Positions 17,904-26,663 of a stretch of 64,000 nucleotides of DNA are shown here, in pieces. The stretch spans positions 1-64,000 of the forward strand of contig JANYEQ010000054.1 in NCBI GenBank assembly GCA_025363015.1, in the 5' to 3' direction. Position 1 is the stretch's first letter. Each line of letters opens with the position of its first letter. The stretch is from Bacteroidota bacterium. GTDB lineage: Bacteria; Bacteroidota; Bacteroidia; B-17B0; Aurantibacillaceae. The notes under the pieces are model-generated. The model had not been told where the DNA came from. It made no database searches and saw nothing but the letters and a program-made list of their open reading frames with translations. The position numbers were made by a program, and so were the translations under genes.

Positions 17904-20900
17904 TTAACGCATTAATAAAACATCTCCTGCTTTATTATACGATTTTCCGTCAATAAATGTAGCTGTAATTTTCCAAACATACACATCTTGTGTACACAAT
18001 TTCCCTTTATAATAGCCATCCCAGCCTTCATCAGGGTTTTTAGTCTCAAAAAGCAATTCGCCCCAACGCGAAAAAATACTCATTAAATATTTATTAGTAC
18101 CTCGTATTTGAGGATGAAAAATATCGTTACTTAAATCTGTTTTACCATATATGCTTCCGCCCGAACCATTAACATTTGGCGTAAAAGCATTTGGTACCTG
18201 TACAAATGTTTCTTCTACCGCTATAATTTTTTCGGGCAATGCAAAAGTATCTTTACAGCCATGTATGCTTGTACAAATTAATGTTATTTGGTATTCGCCC
18301 GCAACGGTATATATATGCTCAGGTGAGTAAGTTGTAGATGTACCACCATCGCCAAACTTCCAATTATATTGCACAGCACCGCTTGAAAGATTTGTACATT
18401 GAGTAGGTTGGTTAGGCACAAACACTGTTAATGGATTTGCTTGAAATACTGCAATGGGTTTTGGAAATACTTTTATTTTATAAGTGGGTGTATCGGCACA
18501 ACCATAAATATTTTTTGCAATTAATTGTACTGTAAACGATTTATTACTTGGTGTAATATTTATATATGTATTACTTACGCTACCCGTGCTAGCAGTATTA
18601 CCATCGCCAAAATTCCATTGATAGCTTTGCGCACCCCCAATGGGTGGAAAATAAACCTTTAAAGGTGTACAGCCACTATCAGGCATAGCGGAAATAAAAA
18701 AATGTGCTTTTGGATGTACAATTAAAGGCACTCTTAAAGTATCTTTACAATTACTATTATTAGTAGCAACTAAAGTAACGGTAAAGGTTTGATTGCTAAA
18801 ACCATTATTAATATATTGTTGAGTAGGTGTTGTTTGAGTTGATATAAAAGAGTTTCCAAAATTCCATAAGTAAGATGCAGCGCCTAACGAACCGTTAGTG
18901 AATGTAATTACTTTTGGCGAACATGCAGGTGTATCCAATCCAAAAATAGCTTTGGGCCGAGGCAATAAAGTAATTGATTTTATAATTGAATCGAAACAAT
19001 TATTAGCTGTTCCCACTACTAATTTTACATTAAACGTAGTTCCTGCACTTCCAGTAGCGTTTGTAAATGTTGTACTTGGATTAATTAAGGTAGATGTTTG
19101 CCCATTATTAAATACCCAATTATTAATGGTATTTAATGTGCTTGTATTTGTAAAATTTACTACAAGCGGCGAGCATCCTGAATTAGGAGTTGAACTAAAA
19201 TTAGCAATAGGTTTTGCAAAAATTAGTGGGTAACCAAAGGTGGTATCTTTACAACCAAAAGCATTTGTGGCCATTAAGGTTACCGTGTAGGTTTGATTTG
19301 TAATAGTAGTATTAGTGAAAACGTGGGTTGGATTACTTGCATTAGAAATAGGAGAACCATCACCATAATTCCAAGTATAAGTTACTGCTCCTAGTACAGG
19401 CGGGAAATTAATAGACAAAGGACTACAGCCTTGAGCGGGAATCATTGTAAATGAAAAGAAAGGTTGTGGAAAAATTTGAATGGTGTTTTTTATAGAATCA
19501 ATACAACCGTTGGCATTACTGGCAAATAACGTAATCGTATGGGTTAATAAAGTTAACGAGTTATTAGTGTATGTGTGGCTTGGGTTAATAGTGTTAGAGG
19601 TATTACCATCTCCCAAAGCCCATGTATAGCTGTTTGCCCCTATGGATGTATTAGTAAAAGTTTTTGGTAATGGAGAACAACCACTATTAAAATTACCTGT
19701 AAATGAGGCCACTGGCGAAGGATAAACAGATATAGCTTTTTTAATAGTATCGCTACAACCATTGCCTGTACTGGCAATTAAGCTTACGGTATAATTTAAA
19801 TTTAAACCTGTGGTATTGGTATATGTAAATACTGGGTTTGTAATATTACTAGTATTTGTGGGCGATATACCAAAATTCCATAAATAATTGGTGCCACTTA
19901 CACTAGTGTTTGTAAAGCTTGCTGTAAATGGTGGACAGCCTACAGTGGGAGTAAATACAAAATTAGCAGTTGGTTTTACATTTGCAATTACTATTTGTTT
20001 TATTGAATCAGTACAAAAGGCCGTAGCCACAATTAAACCAACAGTATAACTAGCAGGTGCAGAATAAGTATGCACCGAATTTTGCGAATTAGAGTTTGAC
20101 GAGGCATCACCAAACGTCCATGTATAATTAGTAATGGCATTAGTGCCCGTAACGATAGATGTATTTGTAAAATTAGTAATAGAACCTACACAAGTTGATG
20201 TGGGAGAAAAATTTGCAATAGGGTTTGGATATACTTTAATGGTTGTAGTTTTTGTATTTACACAACTATTAATACTAGTAACCGTTAGCGAAATTGTATA
20301 TGTGCCAGGTGCTCCGTAATTTTGGTTAGGTGGGGCTTGTAGTGTGCTTGTATTTAAGTTTCCAAAATTCCAATTCCAGGCAACAGCGCCAATTGATGAT
20401 TCGTTAAAAATTACATTATTTAACACATTACAACCCGTGGAGGGGTTATTTGTGAAATTAGCTGTTGGTGATGGTAAAATAGTGACGACGACTTGTGCGG
20501 TACTTGTACAGGCAGAACCTGCACCAGGTATATATGCTGCGACTTGAACCGTATAGGTGCCTGCTGATGGAAATGTATTTGTTTTAGGACCATTACCTAT
20601 ATTTACAAAACCACCACCAGTACCAAAATTCCATAAATAAAAATACCCAGACGCACTACTATTAGTAAATGTTAATGGTACGTTTTGGCACAAGGGTCCA
20701 GGTGGAGCTATCACTCCTGCAACAGGTGGATTTACAATAATTACTGTAATTATAGATGTATCAACACCACATAAATTACTATCTCTTAACTGAACTGTAT
20801 AACTACCAACAGATGGATAAGCAATAGAATGGGGTGTTGTAGGTGGCCAAGGCTTCCAATTAAAAATAGAGTCGTGCCCTAAGCCCCAATAATTACCAAA

Positions 20901-21671
20901 GTTCCACCACTCTTGGCGCTGAAAAGTGTTACCTTGTGGCACACAATTTCGAGCCGTAGTATTAGTAAAAGTAAATACATTATCAGGCCAACACCTAATT
21001 GTTTTATCAGGTGTAATGGCCGCCATATCAATATCATAAACCTGAATTGGATTATACGTAGCAATAGTAGTGTTACCTTGGCTACAATAATTCCAAGCTT
21101 TTAAGGTAACTTGCGTTTGACAATTTACAGTGCCTTTATTATATGTGTGAGTTACAGTAGCCCCAACGTTTGTGTAATTAAAATTTACCAAAGGCGAACC
21201 ATCACCAAAATCCCATTGAAAGTGGGTAGTTTGGCTAACATCGGTACTTGAATTAATGAATGAAATAGCCTTAGGAGCACATATTTGCGTTACACCACCA
21301 AGAGGTATTTGTATAGACGCATTTACAGGTTTTTCTTGAACAACAACGCCTGTTAAGGTACAATTTAGCGAGGGAATAATAAGGGTAACCACATGCGTAT
21401 CCACAATAGCAGCATAGTTATGTGTAATAATACTATTGGCTGTATAGCTTGCGCCCACTTGATTAGGAGAAGCATCGCCCCAATTAATAGTGTATGCACC
21501 CCAACTACTATTAGACTGGAAATTTAATAAATATGGGCTAACGGTACCTGTACAACTAATCCAATAAGGGCTAGAAGATAGTACTCCCAAGTAATCATAT
21601 ACTTGAGGACATTGTGCTTTTTTTAGTAAAGGACTAAGTAATATTAAAAATATGAGTAAGCGCTTAATCAT
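17904..21671 (-). CDS. Giant PKD-repeat surface protein with T9SS type B sorting domain
   Basis: The 1255-aa secreted protein has a signal peptide (LLIFLILLSPLLKKAQ) and about twelve or thirteen PKD-like beta domains of about 85 residues. Each has a core like YxWNFGDGnxS...HTYTN and a conserved GCSPL-type Cys. The end (VPNAFTPNVNGSGGS...SIFSRWGELLFETKNPDEGWDGYYKGKLCTQDVYVWKI) is the gliding-motility-associated / CHU_C C-terminal domain that directs T9SS type B export. It is probably an extended adhesin or matrix filament. The PorE-like gene follows after 4 bp. Gly and Asn are frequent and regular repeat spacing is visible throughout. Confidence 0.92.
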   Translation of the reverse strand: MIKRLLIFLILLSPLLKKAQCPQVYDYLGVLSSSPYWISCTGTVSPYLLNFQSNSSWGAYTINWGDASPNQVGASYTANSIITHNYAAIVDTHVVTLIIPSLNCTLTGVVVQEKPVNASIQIPLGGVTQICAPKAISFINSSTDVSQTTHFQWDFGDGSPLVNFNYTNVGATVTHTYNKGTVNCQTQVTLKAWNYCSQGNTTIATYNPIQVYDIDMAAITPDKTIRCWPDNVFTFTNTTARNCVPQGNTFQRQEWWNFGNYWGLGHDSIFNWKPWPPTTPHSIAYPSVGSYTVQLRDSNLCGVDTSIITVIIVNPPVAGVIAPPGPLCQNVPLTFTNSSASGYFYLWNFGTGGGFVNIGNGPKTNTFPSAGTYTVQVAAYIPGAGSACTSTAQVVVTILPSPTANFTNNPSTGCNVLNNVIFNESSIGAVAWNWNFGNLNTSTLQAPPNQNYGAPGTYTISLTVTSINSCVNTKTTTIKVYPNPIANFSPTSTCVGSITNFTNTSIVTGTNAITNYTWTFGDASSNSNSQNSVHTYSAPASYTVGLIVATAFCTDSIKQIVIANVKPTANFVFTPTVGCPPFTASFTNTSVSGTNYLWNFGISPTNTSNITNPVFTYTNTTGLNLNYTVSLIASTGNGCSDTIKKAISVYPSPVASFTGNFNSGCSPLPKTFTNTSIGANSYTWALGDGNTSNTINPSHTYTNNSLTLLTHTITLFASNANGCIDSIKNTIQIFPQPFFSFTMIPAQGCSPLSINFPPVLGAVTYTWNYGDGSPISNASNPTHVFTNTTITNQTYTVTLMATNAFGCKDTTFGYPLIFAKPIANFSSTPNSGCSPLVVNFTNTSTLNTINNWVFNNGQTSTLINPSTTFTNATGSAGTTFNVKLVVGTANNCFDSIIKSITLLPRPKAIFGLDTPACSPKVITFTNGSLGAASYLWNFGNSFISTQTTPTQQYINNGFSNQTFTVTLVATNNSNCKDTLRVPLIVHPKAHFFISAMPDSGCTPLKVYFPPIGGAQSYQWNFGDGNTASTGSVSNTYINITPSNKSFTVQLIAKNIYGCADTPTYKIKVFPKPIAVFQANPLTVFVPNQPTQCTNLSSGAVQYNWKFGDGGTSTTYSPEHIYTVAGEYQITLICTSIHGCKDTFALPEKIIAVEETFVQVPNAFTPNVNGSGGSIYGKTDLSNDIFHPQIRGTNKYLMSIFSRWGELLFETKNPDEGWDGYYKGKLCTQDVYVWKITATFIDGKSYNKAGDVLLMR

Positions 21672-21738
21672 TAATAGAGCGAGCAGTTAATAGTTATTGT
21701 TTTAAATTATCAATCTACGTCCATCCATCTATTTTTTT

Positions 21739-22104
21739 GCAAGTTTGTAAGCCGGGTTCTGTTTCATTTTATCTCTCAATAAAATATATCTATCATTTAT
21801 CTTTGCGACCTACCCATTGTAGCTTTCAATAAATTGAAATAAAGCGAGCCGCCTTAATTACTACAACCTATTTGGCCTTTCAACACCCGAGGTTTACCAA
21901 ATTTAATTATCACTAACTAAATTTGTGAGCTCTTACCTCACATTTTCACTATCACCCTTATTACTAAAGGCTACCTTGTCTCTGTGGCACTTTCTGTTGT
22001 ATGGCATTTTGTGCTATACACCCACTTTTTCAAATGGCGGGTTGCCCTATGTTGCCCGGACTTTCCTCTGAAAAAATTAATTAACAGCGATAGACCAACT
22101 TGCA
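21739..22104 (-). ncRNA. rnpB: RNase P RNA
   Basis: On the minus strand the conserved regions of bacterial RNase P RNA appear in order: GAGGAAAGTCCGGGC near the 5' end (22068-22054), ACAGAGACAAGG, GGTAAACC, GGGTAGG...AAAG and ACAGAACCCGGCTTAC near the 3' end (21762-21747). The ends GCAAGTT and AACTTGC pair to make P1. Its length of about 366 nt fits a type A RNA. It processes the 5' ends of tRNAs with RnpA. Ends are set from P1 and may be off by a few bases. Confidence 0.95.
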
Positions 22105-22184
22105 GCATAAATTTACGAATAATATTGATAAGATTACTAAAAAAAATGTAATTAGGTTTAATTAAATAAACTAAAACATTAAAC

Positions 22185-22898
22185 TTAAATTTTACTCCAT
22201 AAATTTTCAGTTCCCAAAGTTATTTTGCTTTTTAGATTGTATGTTTTGTGTTCCATATTATTTTTTAAAACAATACTTGTGTATTCGTTTTGCTCATATT
22301 GTAAACCATACGAGTGCATTGAAAATAATTTAAAACCATACGGATAACAATTATTTAAAATATCTTGCATACTTAAAGATTGATCTATTATTTGCAATTT
22401 TTCAGGCGCATTTTTACGAATCCAATTTAAGCAATTGGGCTCAGGAATATTAATTAAAATAGTAGCATTTTGAGTACATACTTGGCTAATTACTTTAAAC
22501 AAATTGTTGTGCTGTTCAAGGGGTATATGTTCTAAAACATCTGGTAACACTACAAAATCAAATTTTATAGTATGTGTAAAAGTGCTCATATCATTAGTAA
22601 TAAATTGGGCATTTTTAAAATTAGAATATAATTTATTTGCCATTTCAATACTTTCAGCACTAATATCTACACCTACAAATTTACCATTTGGTATGTTTTT
22701 TAATATTAGTCCACTAACAGTACCAATGCCACATCCCACTTCTAATACGTTAGAATTAGGTTGCAAACCAATTGCTTTAAGATTTTTTAAAATAGTACGG
22801 TGCCTAATGTTTACACCTATTTTTTTTTGTTTTTCTTTATAGGTATTATAAAATTCTTCAACTTGTTGTTTTGAAGCTAAGTTATCTTTTGTTGTCAT
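22185..22898 (-). CDS. Class I SAM-dependent methyltransferase
   Basis: A 237-aa cytoplasmic methyltransferase. SAM-binding motif I is NVLEVGCGIGTVSG (about 53-66), the acidic residue after strand 2 is in FVGVDIS, and FDFVVLPDVLEHIP is the post-II region typical of UbiG-like enzymes. The C-terminal part has no signature that fixes the substrate. It is the third gene of a probable proS - hypothetical - methyltransferase operon, with a 14-bp gap. Ubiquinone/menaquinone, small-molecule or sugar methylation are all possible. Confidence 0.82.
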   Translation of the reverse strand: MTTKDNLASKQQVEEFYNTYKEKQKKIGVNIRHRTILKNLKAIGLQPNSNVLEVGCGIGTVSGLILKNIPNGKFVGVDISAESIEMANKLYSNFKNAQFITNDMSTFTHTIKFDFVVLPDVLEHIPLEQHNNLFKVISQVCTQNATILINIPEPNCLNWIRKNAPEKLQIIDQSLSMQDILNNCYPYGFKLFSMHSYGLQYEQNEYTSIVLKNNMEHKTYNLKSKITLGTENLWSKI

Positions 22899-22912
22899 TT
22901 AATATATTTTTA

Positions 22913-23629
22913 TTACAAATTTATTTCGTCTTCAAATGAATTGTTTGTTCCTGCCGAACCGCTATAACCTAGTCGTTTTCCAGTTCTTAAGGCATTACTA
23001 TTTGATTTTTCTTGAATTTCCATAACGCTTACTTGTTTAATAGCATCAAAAGGTGGCGTAAATAAATCAAACGTAACAGAGTAAATAATAAGTTCGTTTA
23101 CAATATCAATCATTTGTTCTTTAGTAATTTCTTGTGTACTATAATTTGCGTATTTATACCCTAATTGGGTTTTAGTTTCAATAAAAAATCGTTTTTCGCG
23201 ATTAATAAAAATACGAGCAATTAATTCGCCCATATCGTTTAAACGGTTGTATTTAAAAGAATCGGCCAAAAAATTATAAACGTTTATAATACCACAATAA
23301 GAGTTTAAGTTATTATTTTTTATATAACCACTTTTAAACATTGGGTGGCTACGTTCAAATTCAAATACATTGGTGTGCATGTAAAAATCTAACATATCGC
23401 CAGCCACTTTTAGTTGCACACTTTGTGGCGTAACATCTTTATAATTAATGGTAACACGCTTATCTATATTCGAAATTTCGGTAGAAAGTTGATCGGCTTT
23501 TTGTTTAAGTATTTCTTTAAAATCATTAAAAACAGAAACGGTGTTGCTAAACACATCTTGTTTCATTACCGATTTAATAGATAATAATTTTAAAATAGTT
23601 TCTTTTTGTTTTATTTCTTGTTCACTCAT
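22913..23629 (-). CDS. Conserved-looking hypothetical protein in the proS operon
   Basis: A 238-aa soluble protein without signal peptide or membrane helix. An N-terminal helical stretch (about 1-55) with coiled-coil character is followed by an alpha/beta body containing SVQLKVAGDMLDFYMHTNVFEF and NSYCGIINVYNFLADSFKYNR, then a Ser/Gly-rich tail (RLGYSGSAGTNNSFEDEINL). I do not recognise a family. It lies 11 bp after proS and 14 bp before the methyltransferase, so it is surely translated from the proS transcript. No catalytic motif can be assigned. Confidence 0.72.
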   Translation of the reverse strand: MSEQEIKQKETILKLLSIKSVMKQDVFSNTVSVFNDFKEILKQKADQLSTEISNIDKRVTINYKDVTPQSVQLKVAGDMLDFYMHTNVFEFERSHPMFKSGYIKNNNLNSYCGIINVYNFLADSFKYNRLNDMGELIARIFINREKRFFIETKTQLGYKYANYSTQEITKEQMIDIVNELIIYSVTFDLFTPPFDAIKQVSVMEIQEKSNSNALRTGKRLGYSGSAGTNNSFEDEINL

Positions 23630-23640
23630 AATTTTTAAAA

Positions 23641-25119
23641 TTAATACGCCCTTGCAAATACTACGCGTTGTGTGCTTGGTTTACCACTATAAATACAAAC
23701 GCCTTCTTCTTGCTCATTATTTAGAGGGATACAACGAATGGTAGCTTTAGTTTCTTGTTTTATTTTTTCTTCCGTTTCAGGTGTACCGTCCCAATGTGCC
23801 ATTACAAAACCTGTTTTTTCGTCTAGCACTTTTTTAAATTCTTCGTAAGTATTTACTTTGGTTGTTAGGTTATTTCTACGCTCTAAGGCTTTATTAAAAA
23901 GGTTTGTTTGTATATCTTCTAATAATGTTGAAACGTAATTTTCTACTTCTTCAATCTTAATAACTTGTTTACTTAATAAATCTCTTCGTGCAATTTCAAT
24001 GGTTCCATTTTCTAAATCTCTTTCGCCAATAGCAATACGAATTGGTATACCTTTTAATTCGTGTTCGGCAAATTTAAAACCTGGACGTTGGCTATCTCTA
24101 TTATCGTACTTTACCGAAATATTTTTTTGTTGTAATTTTTGTTTAATTACATTTGCCACTTCACTCACTTTTGCCAAACCTTCTTCGCCTTTATAAATAG
24201 GTACAATTACAACCTGTGTAGGTGCTAATTTTGGTGGAATAACCAAGCCCATATTATCGCTATGACTCATAATTAAAGCCCCCATTAAACGGGTACTAAC
24301 GCCCCAACTTGTGGCCCACACGTAATCTAACTTACCTTCTTTATTTGCAAATTTTACATCAAAAGCTTTGGCAAAATTTTGTCCTAAAAAGTGTGATGTA
24401 CCCGCTTGTAAAGCTTTTCCATCTTGCATTAGTGCTTCAATAGTATATGTATCATCAGCACCAGCAAAACGTTCGTTAGCGGTTTTTACACCTTTAATTA
24501 CGGGCATTGCCATCCAGTTTTCAGCAAAATCGGCATATACCTCTAACATTTGTCTTGTTTCAGCAATGGCTTCATCTTTTGTAGCATGAGCCGTGTGGCC
24601 TTCTTGCCATAAAAATTCGGCAGTGCGCAAAAATAAACGAGTACGCATTTCCCAGCGCACTACATTTGCCCATTGATTGATTAATAGTGGTAAATCGCGG
24701 TAACTTTCTATCCAACCCTTGTAAGTATTCCAAATAATAGCTTCGCTGGTTGGGCGTACAATTAATTCTTCTTCTAATTTTGCTTCAGGGTCAACAATTA
24801 ATTTACCCGGATTTTGAGGATCTGTTTTTAAACGGTAATGTGTAACTACTGCACACTCTTTAGCAAAACCTTCGGCATTTTTTTCTTCGGCTTCAAATAA
24901 ACTTTTTGGTATAAACAATGGAAAATAAGCATTAACGTGCCCAGTATCTTTAAACATTTTATCTAATGTTTGTTGCATTTTTTCCCAAATAGCATAACCC
25001 GTAGGTTTAATTACCATACAGCCACGTACGGCACTATGATCGGCCATATCTGCTTGTATTACAATATCGTTATACCATTTACTATAATCTTGTTGTTGTG
25101 GTGTAATTACTTTACTCAT
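23641..25119 (-). CDS. proS: Prolyl-tRNA synthetase (archaeal/eukaryal type)
   Basis: The enzyme charges tRNA-Pro with proline. The 492-aa length, lack of an INS editing insert and terminal Tyr (FARAY) mark the short type ProRS with the extra C-terminal zinc-like domain. Class II motif 2 is [28 protein letters not shown], the [17 protein letters not shown] segment binds proline, and motif 3 is [17 protein letters not shown]. The anticodon-binding domain covers about 280-390. It heads a three-gene minus-strand operon. Confidence 0.96.
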   Translation of the reverse strand: MSKVITPQQQDYSKWYNDIVIQADMADHSAVRGCMVIKPTGYAIWEKMQQTLDKMFKDTGHVNAYFPLFIPKSLFEAEEKNAEGFAKECAVVTHYRLKTDPQNPGKLIVDPEAKLEEELIVRPTSEAIIWNTYKGWIESYRDLPLLINQWANVVRWEMRTRLFLRTAEFLWQEGHTAHATKDEAIAETRQMLEVYADFAENWMAMPVIKGVKTANERFAGADDTYTIEALMQDGKALQAGTSHFLGQNFAKAFDVKFANKEGKLDYVWATSWGVSTRLMGALIMSHSDNMGLVIPPKLAPTQVVIVPIYKGEEGLAKVSEVANVIKQKLQQKNISVKYDNRDSQRPGFKFAEHELKGIPIRIAIGERDLENGTIEIARRDLLSKQVIKIEEVENYVSTLLEDIQTNLFNKALERRNNLTTKVNTYEEFKKVLDEKTGFVMAHWDGTPETEEKIKQETKATIRCIPLNNEQEEGVCIYSGKPSTQRVVFARAY

Positions 25120-25241
25120 AAAATGTGTTAATATTAAAAAACTGCGATAATATATATGTTAAAATTAGAAATTATTCAAATCAAATTTCGTAAATTTACA
25201 TATAATCTCCGTTATTAATTTAACTTAATATAAGATTAATT

Positions 25242-26564
25242 ATGAAAAATTTAGTAATTATTTTAGCCTTTACAAGTTTGTTTTTTAGTGCGTGTAAAAC
25301 TTCGCAACTATCGTCTTATAGCGATGATGTATATACAAACCCATCTGAAGATAAACGTTTAGCAAGATTAGCATACGAAGAGCGTGTTAAAAAAGAAACT
25401 GAGGATAAGCAAAAGAAAGAACAAGAACGTTTTGCCCAAAAAGCAAAAGACGATGCTAATCCATTGTATAAAGACCCTAATTATAATCAAGATGATTATT
25501 ACGATTACCAATACGCATCGCGTGTGCGCCGTTTTAATAAACCCATAAGTGGCGCTGGTTATTATGATAATTATTATACAAATTCTTACTACTACAATCA
25601 AAACCCTACTATGTATGGTAGTAGTATTTATAATAGTTATAATTGCATGCCAAGCAATCAATACAACAATTATAGCAATGGTTTAAGTATGAGTTTAGGA
25701 TATAGTAATGGTTATAATAATTATGGAAGTTATAACCCTTATGGTAATAGTGGTTACAATAATTATGGAAGTTATAACCCATATGGCTACAATAGCTATG
25801 GCAATAATTACGGAGGTTATAGTAGCTACAACCCATATGGTTATAATAGCTATGGTAATAATTATGGGTATGGTAATGGGTATTACGGCAGCTCAAACAG
25901 TAGTGGTTGGGGCTATTTTAATGGGCACGATCCAAATAGTAGTTACGCAACTATGTACAATGGGCCGAGAGGTAGCCATGGTGGAGGCAATGGTGGCAGA
26001 AACACAACTGCAGGAATGGTAGTACCGGAAGATTTACAATATAACGCTCGTACACAATTTTTTAATGAAGTTATACAAAAACAAGAATCAACCCCACGTT
26101 TTACTGAAGTTGCTCAACCTAAAAAAATAAACCAAGAGCAAATAAACGTAAACACTAATACTTCAACGTTTAATAACCCATCAAACAGCAATACAAACCC
26201 AGGGCGTAATGCAACTTTGCAAAACGATAATAATAATCAGCAAAATAATAATACAACCAATACCCCAAAAAGTGGTGGTTTTTGGAATGGTATTTTTAAC
26301 AATAACAATTCAACCTCTACTAACGAACCTACAAACACAACGCCAAATGGCAATTCAAATTCTACCCCAAGAAGTAATACTGGTGGTGGAAAAATTAGTG
26401 GTATAGAAAATAACAATACCAATAACACTAATAGCACTGAAAGAAATAACTCTAACTCAGGTTGGAATAATTTTCCAAGTAATTCGGGTGGAAATACTGG
26501 CAACACTGAGTCGAGTCCACGCGGTGGTGGTGGTGATAGTGGCGGTAGCGGAAGACCTAGATAA
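25242..26564 (+). CDS. Lipoprotein with Tyr/Asn/Gly tandem repeats and Asn-rich tail
   Basis: The 440-aa lipoprotein has a signal peptide with lipobox LFFSAC. A charged helical stretch (about 40-75, Lys/Glu-rich) follows, then an aromatic low-complexity region (about 85-225) built of YNNYGSYNPYG units, including two 18-residue copies ending in SYNPYGYNSYGNN. A short ordered-looking middle (about 250-300; MVVPEDLQYNARTQFFNEVIQKQ) precedes an Asn/Thr/Ser/Gly tail ending GGGGDSGGSGRPR. No enzyme motif is seen. The composition resembles adhesive or condensate-forming surface proteins, but function is unknown. The reverse-strand His/Tyr ORFs here are shadows. Confidence 0.8.
   Translation: MKNLVIILAFTSLFFSACKTSQLSSYSDDVYTNPSEDKRLARLAYEERVKKETEDKQKKEQERFAQKAKDDANPLYKDPNYNQDDYYDYQYASRVRRFNKPISGAGYYDNYYTNSYYYNQNPTMYGSSIYNSYNCMPSNQYNNYSNGLSMSLGYSNGYNNYGSYNPYGNSGYNNYGSYNPYGYNSYGNNYGGYSSYNPYGYNSYGNNYGYGNGYYGSSNSSGWGYFNGHDPNSSYATMYNGPRGSHGGGNGGRNTTAGMVVPEDLQYNARTQFFNEVIQKQESTPRFTEVAQPKKINQEQINVNTNTSTFNNPSNSNTNPGRNATLQNDNNNQQNNNTTNTPKSGGFWNGIFNNNNSTSTNEPTNTTPNGNSNSTPRSNTGGGKISGIENNNTNNTNSTERNNSNSGWNNFPSNSGGNTGNTESSPRGGGGDSGGSGRPR
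25711..25880 (+). repeat. Tandem repeats encoding YNxYGSYNPYG units
   Basis: Imperfect direct repeats of about 42-54 bp encode YNNYGSYNPYGNSG, YNNYGSYNPYGYNSYGNN and YGGYSSYNPYGYNSYGNN. The DNA copies share runs such as AATTATGGAAGTTATAACCC and differ mainly at third codon positions, so they are old enough to have diverged while the protein pattern was kept. Confidence 0.8.
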
Positions 26565-26580
26565 TATGCATGATAGAGGG

Positions 26581-26651
26581 AAAAGGGCAGATGGAAAATG
26601 TATAATTACATACAACACCTTTACTATTTCCTCTTTTACATTTTCCCTTTT
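26581..26651. repeat. Imperfect inverted repeat between lipoprotein and FadL-like genes
   Basis: GGAAAATGTA (26593-26602) is the reverse complement of TACATTTTCC (26637-26646). Just outside, AAAAGGG (26581-26587) matches CCCTTTT (26645-26651). A transcript could fold into a long hairpin with a bulge. There is no clear U tract, so a terminator is not certain. Confidence 0.4.
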
Positions 26652-26663
26652 ACATTAATAGTT

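Noticed and set aside
25368-25896. Minus-strand His/Tyr/Ile-rich ORFs in the repeat lipoprotein
   Set aside because: They are mirror images of the repeat-coding DNA with no independent start or motif.
26598-26663. N-terminal extension of the FadL-like ORF
   Set aside because: The extension adds a second hydrophobic stretch before a clean signal peptide at 26664, and lies within an inverted repeat.
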